Assembly: GCA_945872365.1 (NCBI GenBank)
Contig: CAMBZJ010000028.1
Span: 1-39,316, forward strand
Direction: 5' to 3'
Origin: Klebsiella pneumoniae
GTDB lineage: Bacteria; Desulfobacterota; Binatia; UBA12015
DNA length: 39,316 bases
The notes beneath the pieces are model-generated. The model worked only from the letters and a program-made list of their open reading frames with translations, ran no database searches and was not told the DNA's origin. This document shows, one piece after another, positions 1 through 8,068 of the stretch. The position numbers and the translations under genes are program-made. Every line of letters starts with the position of its first letter. The stretch's first letter is position 1.

Positions 1-576
1 CTGCGCGCCCAGGGCGCGCAGGCGCAAGGCGAGAATCCCGCGACCCGCAGATCCATCAACGGCCGGCTCTGCGCGCAGCACGACCGCACCGGCGGCGTCG
101 CCGAAGAGCGGCGACGTCACCCGGTCGGTCGGCTCGCAGAGCGCGCTCAGGCGATCGGCGCCGAGCACCAGAACCGTGCGGTGATCGCCGCAGCGGATCG
201 CCTGGTCCGCGACCGACACCGCGTACGGAAACCCGGCGCAGGCGGCGGCGACGTCGAACGCCGGTTGCATCCGCAATCCCAGCCGCCCGTGCACCAGACA
301 GGCGAGCGACGGGAACAGGAACGGTCCCGAGGTCGTGGCCACGACCACCGCGTCGACCTCGGCCGGTGCAATTCCGGCGGTGCGCAAGGCCTCGCGCGAG
401 GCTGCTTCCGCAAGGTGTAGCAGAGTCTCACCCGAAGCGAGCACCCGCCTTTCGCGCACCCCGGTGCGGCTTTCGATCCAGCCGCGCTCGACGCCGAGGC
501 GCTCCTCGATCTCGACGTTCGCGATCACATGCCCGGGCAGCGCCGCACCGACGCCGACGAAGCGCGCACGCATCAT
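1..576 (-). CDS. fabH: 3-oxoacyl-ACP synthase III (FabH/KAS III family), N-terminal 192 codons, cut by window edge
   Basis: The reverse-strand frame is open from an ATG at 576 to base 1, so the C-terminal half lies outside the window. The visible part reads as a thiolase-fold KAS III: RTGV near residues 37-40, a PS motif near 89-90, the AACAGF motif with the presumed nucleophile Cys113, and an LFGDAAGAVVL segment near the break. KAS III enzymes condense an acyl-CoA or acyl-acyl carrier protein with malonyl-ACP. The His and Asn of the triad would be off the edge and cannot be checked. It starts three bases after the stop of the upstream GT-C gene, suggesting co-transcription. Housekeeping FabH is the simplest reading, but a relative acting in lipid or secondary metabolism cannot be excluded next to glycan genes. 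Confidence 0.85.
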   Translation of the reverse strand, partial: MMRARFVGVGAALPGHVIANVEIEERLGVERGWIESRTGVRERRVLASGETLLHLAEAASREALRTAGIAPAEVDAVVVATTSGPFLFPSLACLVHGRLGLRMQPAFDVAAACAGFPYAVSVADQAIRCGDHRTVLVLGADRLSALCEPTDRVTSPLFGDAAGAVVLRAEPAVDGSAGRGILALRLRALGAQ

Positions 577-579
577 GCC

Positions 580-2604
580 TCAGCCCTCCCCGGCGCGCGA
601 CGACCGGACCGCCGCCCGGACCAGGTCCCCGGCGGGTGACGTCGGAGCCGCTGGCGAACCGCCGCGGGGCTCGGCCCGCGACCCCGAGGGGTCGTCGCCG
701 CGAAGTCCATGGAGTTCCACGAGATCCAGCGTCGCCGGTCCGTCGAGATGCAAGCGCAGACGCAGCGTACCCGTGGATTCCGGGAGGATGACACCCCGGC
801 CGAGGAAGCCGACGCCCGAGAGGAAGGTCTCGCCCGGCGGGTCCACCGAGAGGATCTCCACGCTTCCTCGGCCGACAAGGCGCGGGAACGCGCGTACGAC
901 GACCCCGCGCGGCGGCGCGCCGAAGGGAATGGCGACCACGGCGTCGCTGCACGGCCAGGCCGTCTGCCGCGGTTCGCCGTTGCCGTAGTCGAGCGGGGCA
1001 GGCACGGGCGGCGGCGGCAAGCCGCCCGAGGCACAACCTTCGAGCCAGCCGTCCCGCGTGTACAGGGTCCCCGGATAGGCATAGGCGTCGATGCCGTTGA
1101 CCCGGGTCGGTTCGGAGAAGCCGTCGATCCAAGACGCCGGCACCCGACCCGGCGGCACGAGCAGGGCCTCGAGCCCGGTGCTCTTCGGACGCCCCCGTTC
1201 GCGGGCCTCGCGCAGGATGAAATAGCCGTTGTCGTTGTCGAGGTTGTTGGCGCCGGGGCCATGAACATACCAGCGCAAGGGACGTTCCACGTCGCCGATC
1301 GTGTCGACCAACACGTCGGCGAGTCGGCGTCTCGCGGCCACCGTTAGGAGCGGCGCCCGGGCCGACGGCTCCGCCGGGCGGGCTCCGCCGATGCGGAAAT
1401 AATCGAGGTTGGCGGGGATCGAGCCCTGCTTCGCGGCGCCCGCGACCCACCACGCGAGGAGCGCCGTCCGTCCGACCGCAAACACCAGCAGCCCGATCGA
1501 CCAGCGGCGATCCAGGCGGGAGGCCGCGACGCCGACGGCGACCGCACCGCAGACCATGCGTGCATCGAGATAATAGGCCCAGACCTCGATCGGCAGCAGC
1601 AGGGGAACGAGGATCGTCGCAACGAATGCGGCCAGGACGAGGCGCAGGGTCGCGGGTTCACGCATGCCTGCCGTCCGCGAGGCCAGCCAGGCCGCGGCGC
1701 CGAGCGGCAGCAGGATCGCGCCGAACTCGAGCGGGATCCACACCCGCACCGCCGCGGGCAGAGCGGCGTAGGCCGGCGTCAGCCCGGAGAGCACGCGTGG
1801 GACGAGGAACAGGAAGTCGATCGCGCGGTAGGCGTAAGGCGAGACAGCGACGTCGGTCGCGGCTGGCGCGACCGGCACGGACTGGAGTACCGCGAGTCCC
1901 ATCGGCCACAACACGGCCCCGGCCCCGAGCGCCGCGGCGGCGAGTCCCGCACGGCCGACGCGGCCGAGTCGAGCGAGCAGCGTTCCCGCCGCGACGGGCA
2001 GGAGAGCCGCCGCGGCGAGGTGGACCTGGGTCGCGAGAGCCGCCACCCCACCCAAGAGCGTGGCGGAGCCGAGGCGAGGTTCGCGAAGGAAGCGACGGCC
2101 CACGAGCAGCAGGAGCGCGCAGATCGCCGGCACCGCCGCCGGCGCCCAGGCGATGCGCGAGTGAATCACCGCCACCGGGTGCGCGGCGAGCCAGAGCATG
2201 GCGACGAGGCCGGCCGCCGGGCCGGCGATCCGATGCGCGAGCAGGCCTGCGCCGGCGACCGCGGCCGTCCCGAGGACTGCTGCGAACGCGTAGCCTGCGA
2301 GCGGCGAGTCGGCGACCAGCGCGGGCAGCGCCCAGAAGAAATAGTAGGTCGCGCCGAGACGCACGCGGTTGCGCATCTGCGGTCCGGCCACCGGCCAGGC
2401 CGTCCCGCTCGCGATACGCTCCGCCCATGTCGCGTCACGGGCCTGGTCCACGCCGAACCATCCGGCGTCGAGGTGCCAGAGCCGCAGAGCTGCCGCCAGG
2501 GCGAGCAGGACCGCCGCGAGCAGGAGGGTCTGCGATGCCGAGATGGGCCTGTTCGCCGGACCGGGCGCCGGGCACGCGGCAAGGGGCAAGCTCGGCGTAC
2601 TCAT
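580..2604 (-). CDS. GT-C fold membrane glycosyltransferase (PMT/ArnT-like), 674 aa
   Basis: The protein opens with a hydrophobic segment at about residues 25-42, followed by RLWHLDAGWFGVDQARD. This matches the first periplasmic loop of GT39/GT83-type GT-C transferases, where an acidic residue is catalytic. About ten more hydrophobic segments run to residue ~400, and a soluble domain fills ~405-674. GT-C enzymes move a sugar from a polyprenyl-phosphate donor onto protein or lipid on the outer face of the membrane; the acceptor here is unknown. The long C-terminal domain is larger than usual and unrecognised. The open frame continues upstream to 3543, but that part is antiphase to the BNR gene. 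ATG 2604 is chosen because it lies 13 bases after the BNR gene's stop and precedes the first membrane segment. Confidence 0.8.
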   Translation of the reverse strand: MSTPSLPLAACPAPGPANRPISASQTLLLAAVLLALAAALRLWHLDAGWFGVDQARDATWAERIASGTAWPVAGPQMRNRVRLGATYYFFWALPALVADSPLAGYAFAAVLGTAAVAGAGLLAHRIAGPAAGLVAMLWLAAHPVAVIHSRIAWAPAAVPAICALLLLVGRRFLREPRLGSATLLGGVAALATQVHLAAAALLPVAAGTLLARLGRVGRAGLAAAALGAGAVLWPMGLAVLQSVPVAPAATDVAVSPYAYRAIDFLFLVPRVLSGLTPAYAALPAAVRVWIPLEFGAILLPLGAAAWLASRTAGMREPATLRLVLAAFVATILVPLLLPIEVWAYYLDARMVCGAVAVGVAASRLDRRWSIGLLVFAVGRTALLAWWVAGAAKQGSIPANLDYFRIGGARPAEPSARAPLLTVAARRRLADVLVDTIGDVERPLRWYVHGPGANNLDNDNGYFILREARERGRPKSTGLEALLVPPGRVPASWIDGFSEPTRVNGIDAYAYPGTLYTRDGWLEGCASGGLPPPPVPAPLDYGNGEPRQTAWPCSDAVVAIPFGAPPRGVVVRAFPRLVGRGSVEILSVDPPGETFLSGVGFLGRGVILPESTGTLRLRLHLDGPATLDLVELHGLRGDDPSGSRAEPRGGSPAAPTSPAGDLVRAAVRSSRAGEG

Positions 2605-2617
2605 GCCCGGCCGGCGA

Positions 2618-4054
2618 TCACTTCGCGAACGGTACCTTGCGGACCATGACGTCGATCGGCGTGGGAATATCGGCGTCGGCGAGCGTCTTGCGCACTCCGG
2701 ACATGTCGGCCCATCGCTCCCACAGCACCCAGGCGCCGGTGTCGCCGACGGCGACCTGCGGCTGGCGCAGCGACTCCTTCTCGACGCTCGCCACCGCGAT
2801 CGCCTTGTGGCCCGGCCAGGTCTTGCCGCCGTCGGCCGAAAGCCGGACGAGGATCGCCTTGTCCCCTTCCTGCCAGGCGACCCCGATCTTGTCGCCCGCA
2901 ACGGCGATGCGGGGGCGTACCGCCATGATGGCAGGGCGTGCGTCGTCGAGGCGCGCCGGCGCGTCGAAGGGTCGGGTCCAGGTCGCGCCGCTGTCCTCCG
3001 AGGAGTTGAAGTAGATGCCGGTCTCGTCGTTGCTGCCACCGTTCCAGACGAGGTAGACGCGGTCACCCTTCGCCAGCAGTTGGAATACCGCCTGCGCCGA
3101 TCCCTCGTAGACGGCCTTCGGGTCGCTCCAGGTGCTGCCGCCATCGGTCGACGACGACAGCCAAAGCCAACTGCGCGAGGTCTGCCCGACGATGCCGGCG
3201 GTCCACACCGCCGTGAGTCGGCCATGGGACTCGACCAGCGCCGGCCAGATCGGCGACGCTCGCTCGGCGGATCGATCGATGCGCACCGGAGACGACCAGG
3301 TCGAGCCGCCGTCCGAACTGCGGGCGACCTGAATCGAGGCGTCGCCGCGCTTCTTTTCCTCCCAGGCGACCCAGGCGTCGCCGCCCTTGCCGAGCGCCGG
3401 CGCGGGGCCGACCGATTCGGCCTTCGCCGACGGCATGACCACCGCGTCGGCGGGCTGCCAGGTAGCTCCGCCATCCGTCGAGTGGTTCGCAAAGATGTCG
3501 CGCTCGATGTTGCGCTCGTCGCTGTAGGCGACCAGCACCGCACCGTCGTCGCGCGAGGCCGTCCCCTGCGGAAAGGACTGCGCCACCGAGTTCAGGGTCT
3601 GGGTCGGCCCCCAAGTGGCGCCGAAGTCGGTCGAGCGCCGGGCGAGGATGAACTTCTGCCCGACCGCGTTGCGCCGCGCCTGCCAGGTGGCGAGCAGGCC
3701 ACCGTCGGCGAAGGGCACCAATTTCGGCGCGACCGAGATCGTGTCGCCGAAACCCGGCTCGTCGAGGATGGCGGGCGGCCCCCAGGTCGCGCCGCCGTCC
3801 TGGGAGCGACGCACGACGACGTGCCGGTTCATCCGGCCGTTGGCGACCATGAAGGTGGCGGCAACCACTTCACCATGGGCGGCGAGGTCGGTGTAGTAGG
3901 GAAACGAGAACGTGGCGCCGCTGCGCTCCGGTTCGGTCAGGCGCACCTCGTGGCCCAGGGCCGGCCCGCGGTCGCATGCCGCGAGCAGGGCCGCCAAGCC
4001 GCAAGACGAGGCGAACCCGAGTACCCGCCGAAGCTGGTTCATCCGTCCGTGCAT
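2618..4054 (-). CDS. Exported BNR/Asp-box repeat lipoprotein (sialidase-like beta-propeller), 478 aa
   Basis: Seven Asp-box motifs of the S/T-x-D-x-G-x-T-W type are visible (for example SQDGGATW, STDFGATW, STDGGATW, SSDGGSTW, STDGGSTW, SADGGKTW), spaced as in a six- or seven-bladed propeller. The N terminus is a lipoprotein signal peptide with lipobox LLAAC. Asp-box propellers occur in sialidases and many other secreted hydrolases or binding proteins. I do not see a clear FRIP motif or Arg triad, so sialidase activity is not claimed. A GTG at 4072 would extend the frame, but the ATG at 4054 has a GGGGAGG ribosome-binding site six bases upstream and is preferred. A strong terminator lies just upstream at 4101-4137, so this gene probably has its own promoter in 4055-4100 or depends on readthrough. 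Confidence 0.85.
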   Translation of the reverse strand: MHGRMNQLRRVLGFASSCGLAALLAACDRGPALGHEVRLTEPERSGATFSFPYYTDLAAHGEVVAATFMVANGRMNRHVVVRRSQDGGATWGPPAILDEPGFGDTISVAPKLVPFADGGLLATWQARRNAVGQKFILARRSTDFGATWGPTQTLNSVAQSFPQGTASRDDGAVLVAYSDERNIERDIFANHSTDGGATWQPADAVVMPSAKAESVGPAPALGKGGDAWVAWEEKKRGDASIQVARSSDGGSTWSSPVRIDRSAERASPIWPALVESHGRLTAVWTAGIVGQTSRSWLWLSSSTDGGSTWSDPKAVYEGSAQAVFQLLAKGDRVYLVWNGGSNDETGIYFNSSEDSGATWTRPFDAPARLDDARPAIMAVRPRIAVAGDKIGVAWQEGDKAILVRLSADGGKTWPGHKAIAVASVEKESLRQPQVAVGDTGAWVLWERWADMSGVRKTLADADIPTPIDVMVRKVPFAK

Positions 4055-4100
4055 CGTCACCCTCCCCGCCACCGGACGGTATCTACCCGGGCGGCGGACG

Positions 4101-4137
4101 GAAAAAAAGCGGGGCCGGAGAAACTCCGACCCCGCTT
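4101..4137 (-). terminator. Rho-independent terminator after the 4190-5188 secreted-protein gene
   Basis: On the minus strand a 14-bp GC-rich stem (arms 4107-4120 and 4124-4137, one mismatch) encloses an AAA/TTT triloop. It is followed immediately by a run of seven T (A4102-4108 on the plus strand). This is a textbook intrinsic terminator 53 bases past the stop of the secreted-protein gene. Confidence 0.92.
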
Positions 4138-4152
4138 CGATGCGACTCCTGC

Positions 4153-4178
4153 CACGGCCGCCCGTCCGGGCGGCCGTG
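4153..4178. repeat. Second perfect inverted repeat just downstream of the secreted-protein gene
   Basis: An 11-12 bp perfect GC stem (arms 4153-4164 and 4167-4178) sits between the stop codon at 4190 and the T-tract terminator. It has no T-run of its own. It may reinforce termination or protect the mRNA 3' end from exonucleases. Confidence 0.75.
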
Positions 4179-4189
4179 CCGGGAGATAG

Positions 4190-5188
4190 TTACTGGTTCG
4201 AGCCGAGAACTCGGTACTTGCCGTTCGAGCCCGCGCCGAAGCGGCCGACCGCCTGGCCGTACACCGCATAGATCCAGCGGCCCGTATCGCCACCGATGCT
4301 CGGGTCGAAGCTGCCCATGCGGAAGATACCGGCCGTGAGACCCGAGACCGTGCCCGGGATCAGGTTGCCGGTGCCGGGCGTCAGGGTGTTAAACTCGGCG
4401 CAGTTCACTTCCGCGTCGGGGAGCGAAGTCGCCGTCTCGGTGTTGTCGTAGTAGGTCACGCTCGTGGTGATGGTCTTGTTGTTCGGGCCAACCTCGACGA
4501 ACGAGGTCGCGCCGTTGCCGGCATGCTCCTTGAGCGAGAGCAGAATGACCGCCGACAGGTCGAGCGAATCCGGACGGAAGGTCTGGATATCGATCGCGTC
4601 GGTCGTGATCGCGGGCAACTCTGTGTGAGCACCGCTACCGTGGAGGCCCAAGCCGATCGCGTCGGCGCCGAGCGAAGCGCCCGAGGTCGTGTCGGCCAGC
4701 GTGTAGGTACCGACGATCGCGTTGTCGACCGGCTTGTAGCCGGCGTAGGACGCGTCACCGCACTCCGGGCCGGTCTCGTAGGCCGTCACGACGACGAAGC
4801 CCTGCTTGCCGCTCAGGTTGATCGACGGACCATAGACTTGGTTCGCCGCGTCGACCGAACGGATGTCCGTGGGATCCACGACGACCGTGTCGTTCAGCGT
4901 GAGGCACGCGTAGACGTCGGCGAGGTGGTCGCAGTTCTCCGACCAGTACGACCAGTGAGTCGTCACGCCCGCGAGCGTCTGGTTGCCGAAGTTCGAGAAG
5001 CCGCCGAGGTTGCTGACGACAAAGAAGCTCTGACGATTATTCGACGCATCGAATGGCATGACGAGCGCATTCGAGGGCTGCGTGTAACTCGTGTACACAT
5101 CATCCTGCGACGCAAAGCTGCTGCTTGCGCCAACCAATCCGACGGCCAACGCCACCGCGGCCACCCCTAGCATACGAAGACCTCTCAT
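4190..5188 (-). CDS. Secreted protein of unknown function, 332 aa
   Basis: A Sec signal peptide (RGLRMLGVAAVALAVGLV, cleavage near SFA-SQ) is followed by a beta-rich, Asn/Thr/Gly-rich mature chain. Six cysteines could form disulphides. There are segments of the type 'VVSNLGG', 'THWSYWSENCDHLADV' and 'LNDTVVVDPTDI'. I recall similar stretches in exported hypothetical proteins of uncultured proteobacteria but cannot name a domain. There is no membrane anchor, lipobox, PEP-CTERM or LPXTG tail. The ribosome-binding site GAGAGGGG precedes the ATG. The gene has its own terminator and less extreme GC than its neighbours, suggesting strong independent expression. An NTF2-like lipoprotein gene lies directly upstream, as for the secreted protein at 36746-38257. 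Being soluble and signal-peptide-bearing, it is a candidate T2SS cargo or surface-layer component; that is inference. Confidence 0.8.
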   Translation of the reverse strand: MRGLRMLGVAAVALAVGLVGASSSFASQDDVYTSYTQPSNALVMPFDASNNRQSFFVVSNLGGFSNFGNQTLAGVTTHWSYWSENCDHLADVYACLTLNDTVVVDPTDIRSVDAANQVYGPSINLSGKQGFVVVTAYETGPECGDASYAGYKPVDNAIVGTYTLADTTSGASLGADAIGLGLHGSGAHTELPAITTDAIDIQTFRPDSLDLSAVILLSLKEHAGNGATSFVEVGPNNKTITTSVTYYDNTETATSLPDAEVNCAEFNTLTPGTGNLIPGTVSGLTAGIFRMGSFDPSIGGDTGRWIYAVYGQAVGRFGAGSNGKYRVLGSNQ

Positions 5189-5300
5189 AATCCCCTCTCT
5201 CCTTTCGCTGGACCGCTCAGAAGTTGATCTGCGTCCACCGTTTCTCCATGCTGCAACGGATTAGCGGACGTCAACGCCGAGCCCATTAGAACGCGTGCTG

Positions 5301-5325
5301 AAAAAATCCCCTGTTTCCGACGGGG
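5301..5325 (-). terminator. Weak intrinsic terminator between the NTF2-like lipoprotein and the secreted-protein gene
   Basis: On the minus strand CCCC (5325-5322) pairs with GGGG (5311-5308), with two further pairs around a one-base bulge, then A and six T. It lies 146 bases past the lipoprotein stop. It could end the long T2SS/ABC transcript and leave the secreted-protein gene to a promoter in 5189-5300, where a TTGACG at 5269-5274 has no good -10 partner. The rest of the 282-base gap shows nothing else. Confidence 0.5.
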
Positions 5326-5470
5326 TACGCCAACGAACCCCGCCACGAACCCCCAGACGCCAACTCCATCCCCCACACCCTACAGAGGGAAGAACCTCCG
5401 ATAGCGCACCGGCCCCGGTCGAGTCAACCCGAGCCTCCGAAGATTGGCCGTCCAGGCCCTCTGATGGCAC

Positions 5471-5995
5471 TTATTTCCCCTCCAGCCGGATGTACCAGCT
5501 GCCATCGCGCTGCACCCAGTCCTGTTGCTCGTCGATCTGCCTCTTGAGGACCAGTGGCGGCCCCGAAGGCTTGAGCACAGGCACGTTGGCCTCGATCCGG
5601 GTCTTCACCGTGGCCCGCTGGCCCTGGATGTCGACCTGCTGGATCGAACTGCCCAGGAACTCCATGGTCGACTGCCTTGGCCTGAGAAAGTCCTCTAATT
5701 TCAAGGACTTGCGGACCTCCGGATCGAGCAGTTCCGCATAGATCCCGTTCCACTCGAGCTTTTGCCGCAGTTCGTTGAATCGCACGACCCGGGCGGTCAG
5801 ATCCGCCTTGGGGTCTGCGCTACGGCACGCACTGGCAAACCCCATCGCGCAGGCCATCGCGACGAACAGGGCCACCCTCGACGCCTTGGGCAAGCCGGCA
5901 ACCTGCAGACGCACTGCGGCATACGCCCCGGGGGTGGTCGGTGCGGTCGGCGCTCCTCTACGCACGACCCACCTCCGGTCCGGCCGGGTCGCCAC
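5471..5995 (-). CDS. NTF2-like exported lipoprotein, up to 174 aa
   Basis: The C-terminal ~115 residues look like an NTF2/SnoaL-type cone fold: helical start (TARVVRFNELRQKLEWNGIY), then strands, ending DWVQRDGSWYIRLEG. This resembles the protein at 38482-38961, which ends RWVQENGGWYRW. A hydrophobic stretch ending FASAC is a lipoprotein signal. The ATG at 5995 overlaps the Wzt gene by 38 bases and gives a long polar lead. Internal GTG or TTG starts just before KASRVALF would give a cleaner signal peptide, so the true start is uncertain. It closes the run gspF...D-TMTC-Wzm-Wzt and precedes a secreted-protein gene. NTF2 folds serve as enzymes or binding modules; no catalytic residues are evident. 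A partner or chaperone role for the secreted protein is inference. Confidence 0.7.
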   Translation of the reverse strand: MATRPDRRWVVRRGAPTAPTTPGAYAAVRLQVAGLPKASRVALFVAMACAMGFASACRSADPKADLTARVVRFNELRQKLEWNGIYAELLDPEVRKSLKLEDFLRPRQSTMEFLGSSIQQVDIQGQRATVKTRIEANVPVLKPSGPPLVLKRQIDEQQDWVQRDGSWYIRLEGK

Positions 5996-7211
5996 CCGGG
6001 CCGTCCACCGACCGCCACTCGTGGGCGAGCCGGCACACCCCCCAATCCGCTTTCGAGTTCACGATCGAAAACGGCGCCTCCCCCTCCTTCACATCGAGCA
6101 TCGTCAGCGGCCGTCGGTCATCGATGGTCGCGACGTTGAAGTGGTAGCTTCCGCCGAGCAGCTCCAGGCGGGGAAAGTGCAGGGCCACGAAGAAGCGGCG
6201 GCCGTCGAGCCGAAGCGCCTTCGCGCCGTCGAGTTCGGTCGATCCGCAGTAGCAGACCAGGCCGTCGCTGCGGACGACTCCGATCGCCACCCCCGGCTCC
6301 AGGTCGACCCCCGGGGCGAGTTCCAGCCAGACCTGAACGGTGATCGGATCGCCCGCCTGGACCTGTCGCAAGCGGCGACCGGCGCCGTCGATTGCACGCA
6401 CCCGCTCGATCCCGACCAACGGGAGCCCCGCACGTTCATCGGCCGTTCCGGCCTCCTCGGACGGGAGTCCGGTGCTGCCGCGCAGGAGGCGCGCCCGCGA
6501 GCGATCCGCGTAGGCGTCGCAGACTTCGGCCGCGTCGCCCTGCCCCGCGACCTGGCCGCGTTCAAGCCAGATCGCCTGCCGACACAGCTTTTTTACCTGG
6601 TAGAGGTTGTGCGAGCAGAACAGGAGCGTCCCGCCGGCCGCCAGAAAATTCATAATCCGGTCGGTGCACTTGGCCTGGAAGCGTTGATCGCCCACCGCGA
6701 GGGCCTCGTCGATGACCAGGACATCGGGCTCGGCCGCCGTGGCGATCGAGAACGCGAGTCGCAGGAACATGCCCGAGGAGTAGGTGCGAACCGGCTGGTC
6801 GATGAAGTCGCCGAGTTCCGAGAACTCGACGATTGCGTCCGCGCGCTCGGCGATTTCCTCTCGGGTGAGCCCCTGGGCCGCGCCGGCGAGAAGGATGTTC
6901 TCGCGACCGGAGAACTCGCCATGAAACCCCGCACCCAGTTCCAGGATGGAACCGATCCGGCCGCGAACCTCGAGCGAGCCTTCGCTCGGAACGGCGGCCC
7001 CCGCGGTCATGGCCAGAAGCGTGCTCTTGCCGGCACCGTTGTCCCCGATGAGTCCTAAGGCCCCGCCGCGCTCGATCTCGAAGGAGACCCCGCGCACGGC
7101 CCTGAATACTGCATGACGCGGTGCGGCACCGAACCATTCCGCGACCCGGTCGGTCGGCCGGGCATAGCGTCGATAGACCTTGCCCAGGCGGTGCGCCCGC
7201 ACCATGGTCAT
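5958..7211 (-). CDS. wzt: Wzt-type polysaccharide ABC exporter ATPase with C-terminal carbohydrate-binding domain, 417 aa
   Basis: The nucleotide-binding domain fills residues ~1-250: Walker A GDNGAGKST at 56-64, signature YSSGM at 144-148, Walker B VLVIDE at 164-169, then a switch His in SHN. Residues ~285-400 form a beta-sandwich with VQAGDPITVQVW and GGSYHFNVA motifs, typical of the Wzt C-terminal domain that recognises a capped O-antigen terminus. The protein works with Wzm on the inner face of the cytoplasmic membrane, exporting undecaprenyl-linked glycan. The ATG overlaps the permease stop (ATGA), so translation is coupled. The long frame extending upstream to 8270 is a shadow of the permease. 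Confidence 0.92.
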   Translation of the reverse strand: MTMVRAHRLGKVYRRYARPTDRVAEWFGAAPRHAVFRAVRGVSFEIERGGALGLIGDNGAGKSTLLAMTAGAAVPSEGSLEVRGRIGSILELGAGFHGEFSGRENILLAGAAQGLTREEIAERADAIVEFSELGDFIDQPVRTYSSGMFLRLAFSIATAAEPDVLVIDEALAVGDQRFQAKCTDRIMNFLAAGGTLLFCSHNLYQVKKLCRQAIWLERGQVAGQGDAAEVCDAYADRSRARLLRGSTGLPSEEAGTADERAGLPLVGIERVRAIDGAGRRLRQVQAGDPITVQVWLELAPGVDLEPGVAIGVVRSDGLVCYCGSTELDGAKALRLDGRRFFVALHFPRLELLGGSYHFNVATIDDRRPLTMLDVKEGEAPFSIVNSKADWGVCRLAHEWRSVDGPGGDPAGPEVGRA

Positions 7212-8068
7212 ACGAGGTCCGCCAGTTCGTCCCGTGCCCGAGACACCGCTGCGGCACCCGCCAAAAGAGCCCCGATCGCTGCGGTGGCGCTCCAGGCGAG
7301 CGCCGCCCACGGCACGGGCCCGCCCAGTGCAAACGCCCGAAATCCCTCGATGATTCCCGCGAGAGGGTTGAGCGAGAGCAGCCCCCGCAGCCCGGGTGGG
7401 GCGGAGTCGGCGGAGTAGACGATGGGGGTGAGGTAGAACCATGCCTGTAGGGCGGCAACGACCACCTGGGCCGTATCGCGAAGATAGACGTGGAGCACCC
7501 CGAGAATCCAACCGATTCCCGTGGCGAGTGCCACCAGCAGCAGGAGCGGAAGCACACAGAGGGGGGCGGTCGGCGCCGGCACCACCCCGAAGGCCGGCAT
7601 GACCAGCAACAGGAGGCCCAAGGCGACCAGGAGCTGGACGGCTGCGGCCAGGGCGGGTTGCGTCAGGACGACCTCCGGCGGGAAGGCCATCCGCTTGACG
7701 AGGACCCCGTTGTCGACGAGCGCCGTGGTCGCCCGTGCCACCCCTTCCTGGAAAGCGATCCAGGGGAAGAGCCCCCAGGCCAGCGCGATCGCGAAGGGTA
7801 CCCGGGCATCCTCGCCGAAGCGGACCCTCAGGACCATCGAGAAGACGGTCGTCAGGATCGCAATCTGCAGCAGGGGACCAACCACCGCCCAGAGCATCCC
7901 GGCCGCCGATCCGGCGTAGCGGGTCCGTAGGTCGCGCGAGACCAGCGCCCGCAGCAACTCGCGGCGCGCGAGGAGGCGACCGAGCGATCCGCTGCCGACC
8001 CGCCGAGTGCGCGGGGCGTCGTCGGCAGAGGGATCGACGGCCGGATCCCCCGTGGAGACCCGCTTCAT
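7208..8068 (-). CDS. wzm: Wzm-type ABC-2 polysaccharide exporter permease, 286 aa
   Basis: A polar N-terminal lead (~45 residues) is followed by the amphipathic segment SRDLRTRYAGSAAGMLWAV, typical of O-antigen/teichoic-acid export permeases, and six hydrophobic segments. FPWIAFQEGVARATTALVDN and LKQ/LTPIVY-type motifs are present. It forms the membrane channel for the adjacent Wzt. The start at 8068 overlaps the stop of the TMTC-like gene (ATGA); the frame extends further but only as a shadow. The longer-than-usual N-terminal lead is the only odd feature. Confidence 0.9.
   Translation of the reverse strand: MKRVSTGDPAVDPSADDAPRTRRVGSGSLGRLLARRELLRALVSRDLRTRYAGSAAGMLWAVVGPLLQIAILTTVFSMVLRVRFGEDARVPFAIALAWGLFPWIAFQEGVARATTALVDNGVLVKRMAFPPEVVLTQPALAAAVQLLVALGLLLLVMPAFGVVPAPTAPLCVLPLLLLVALATGIGWILGVLHVYLRDTAQVVVAALQAWFYLTPIVYSADSAPPGLRGLLSLNPLAGIIEGFRAFALGGPVPWAALAWSATAAIGALLAGAAAVSRARDELADLV

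Noticed and set aside
2605-3543. N-terminal extension of the GT-C gene frame through the BNR gene
   Set aside because: It overlaps the BNR gene in another frame; BNR motifs and signal peptide fix that gene, and the extension is Arg/Ser-rich noise.
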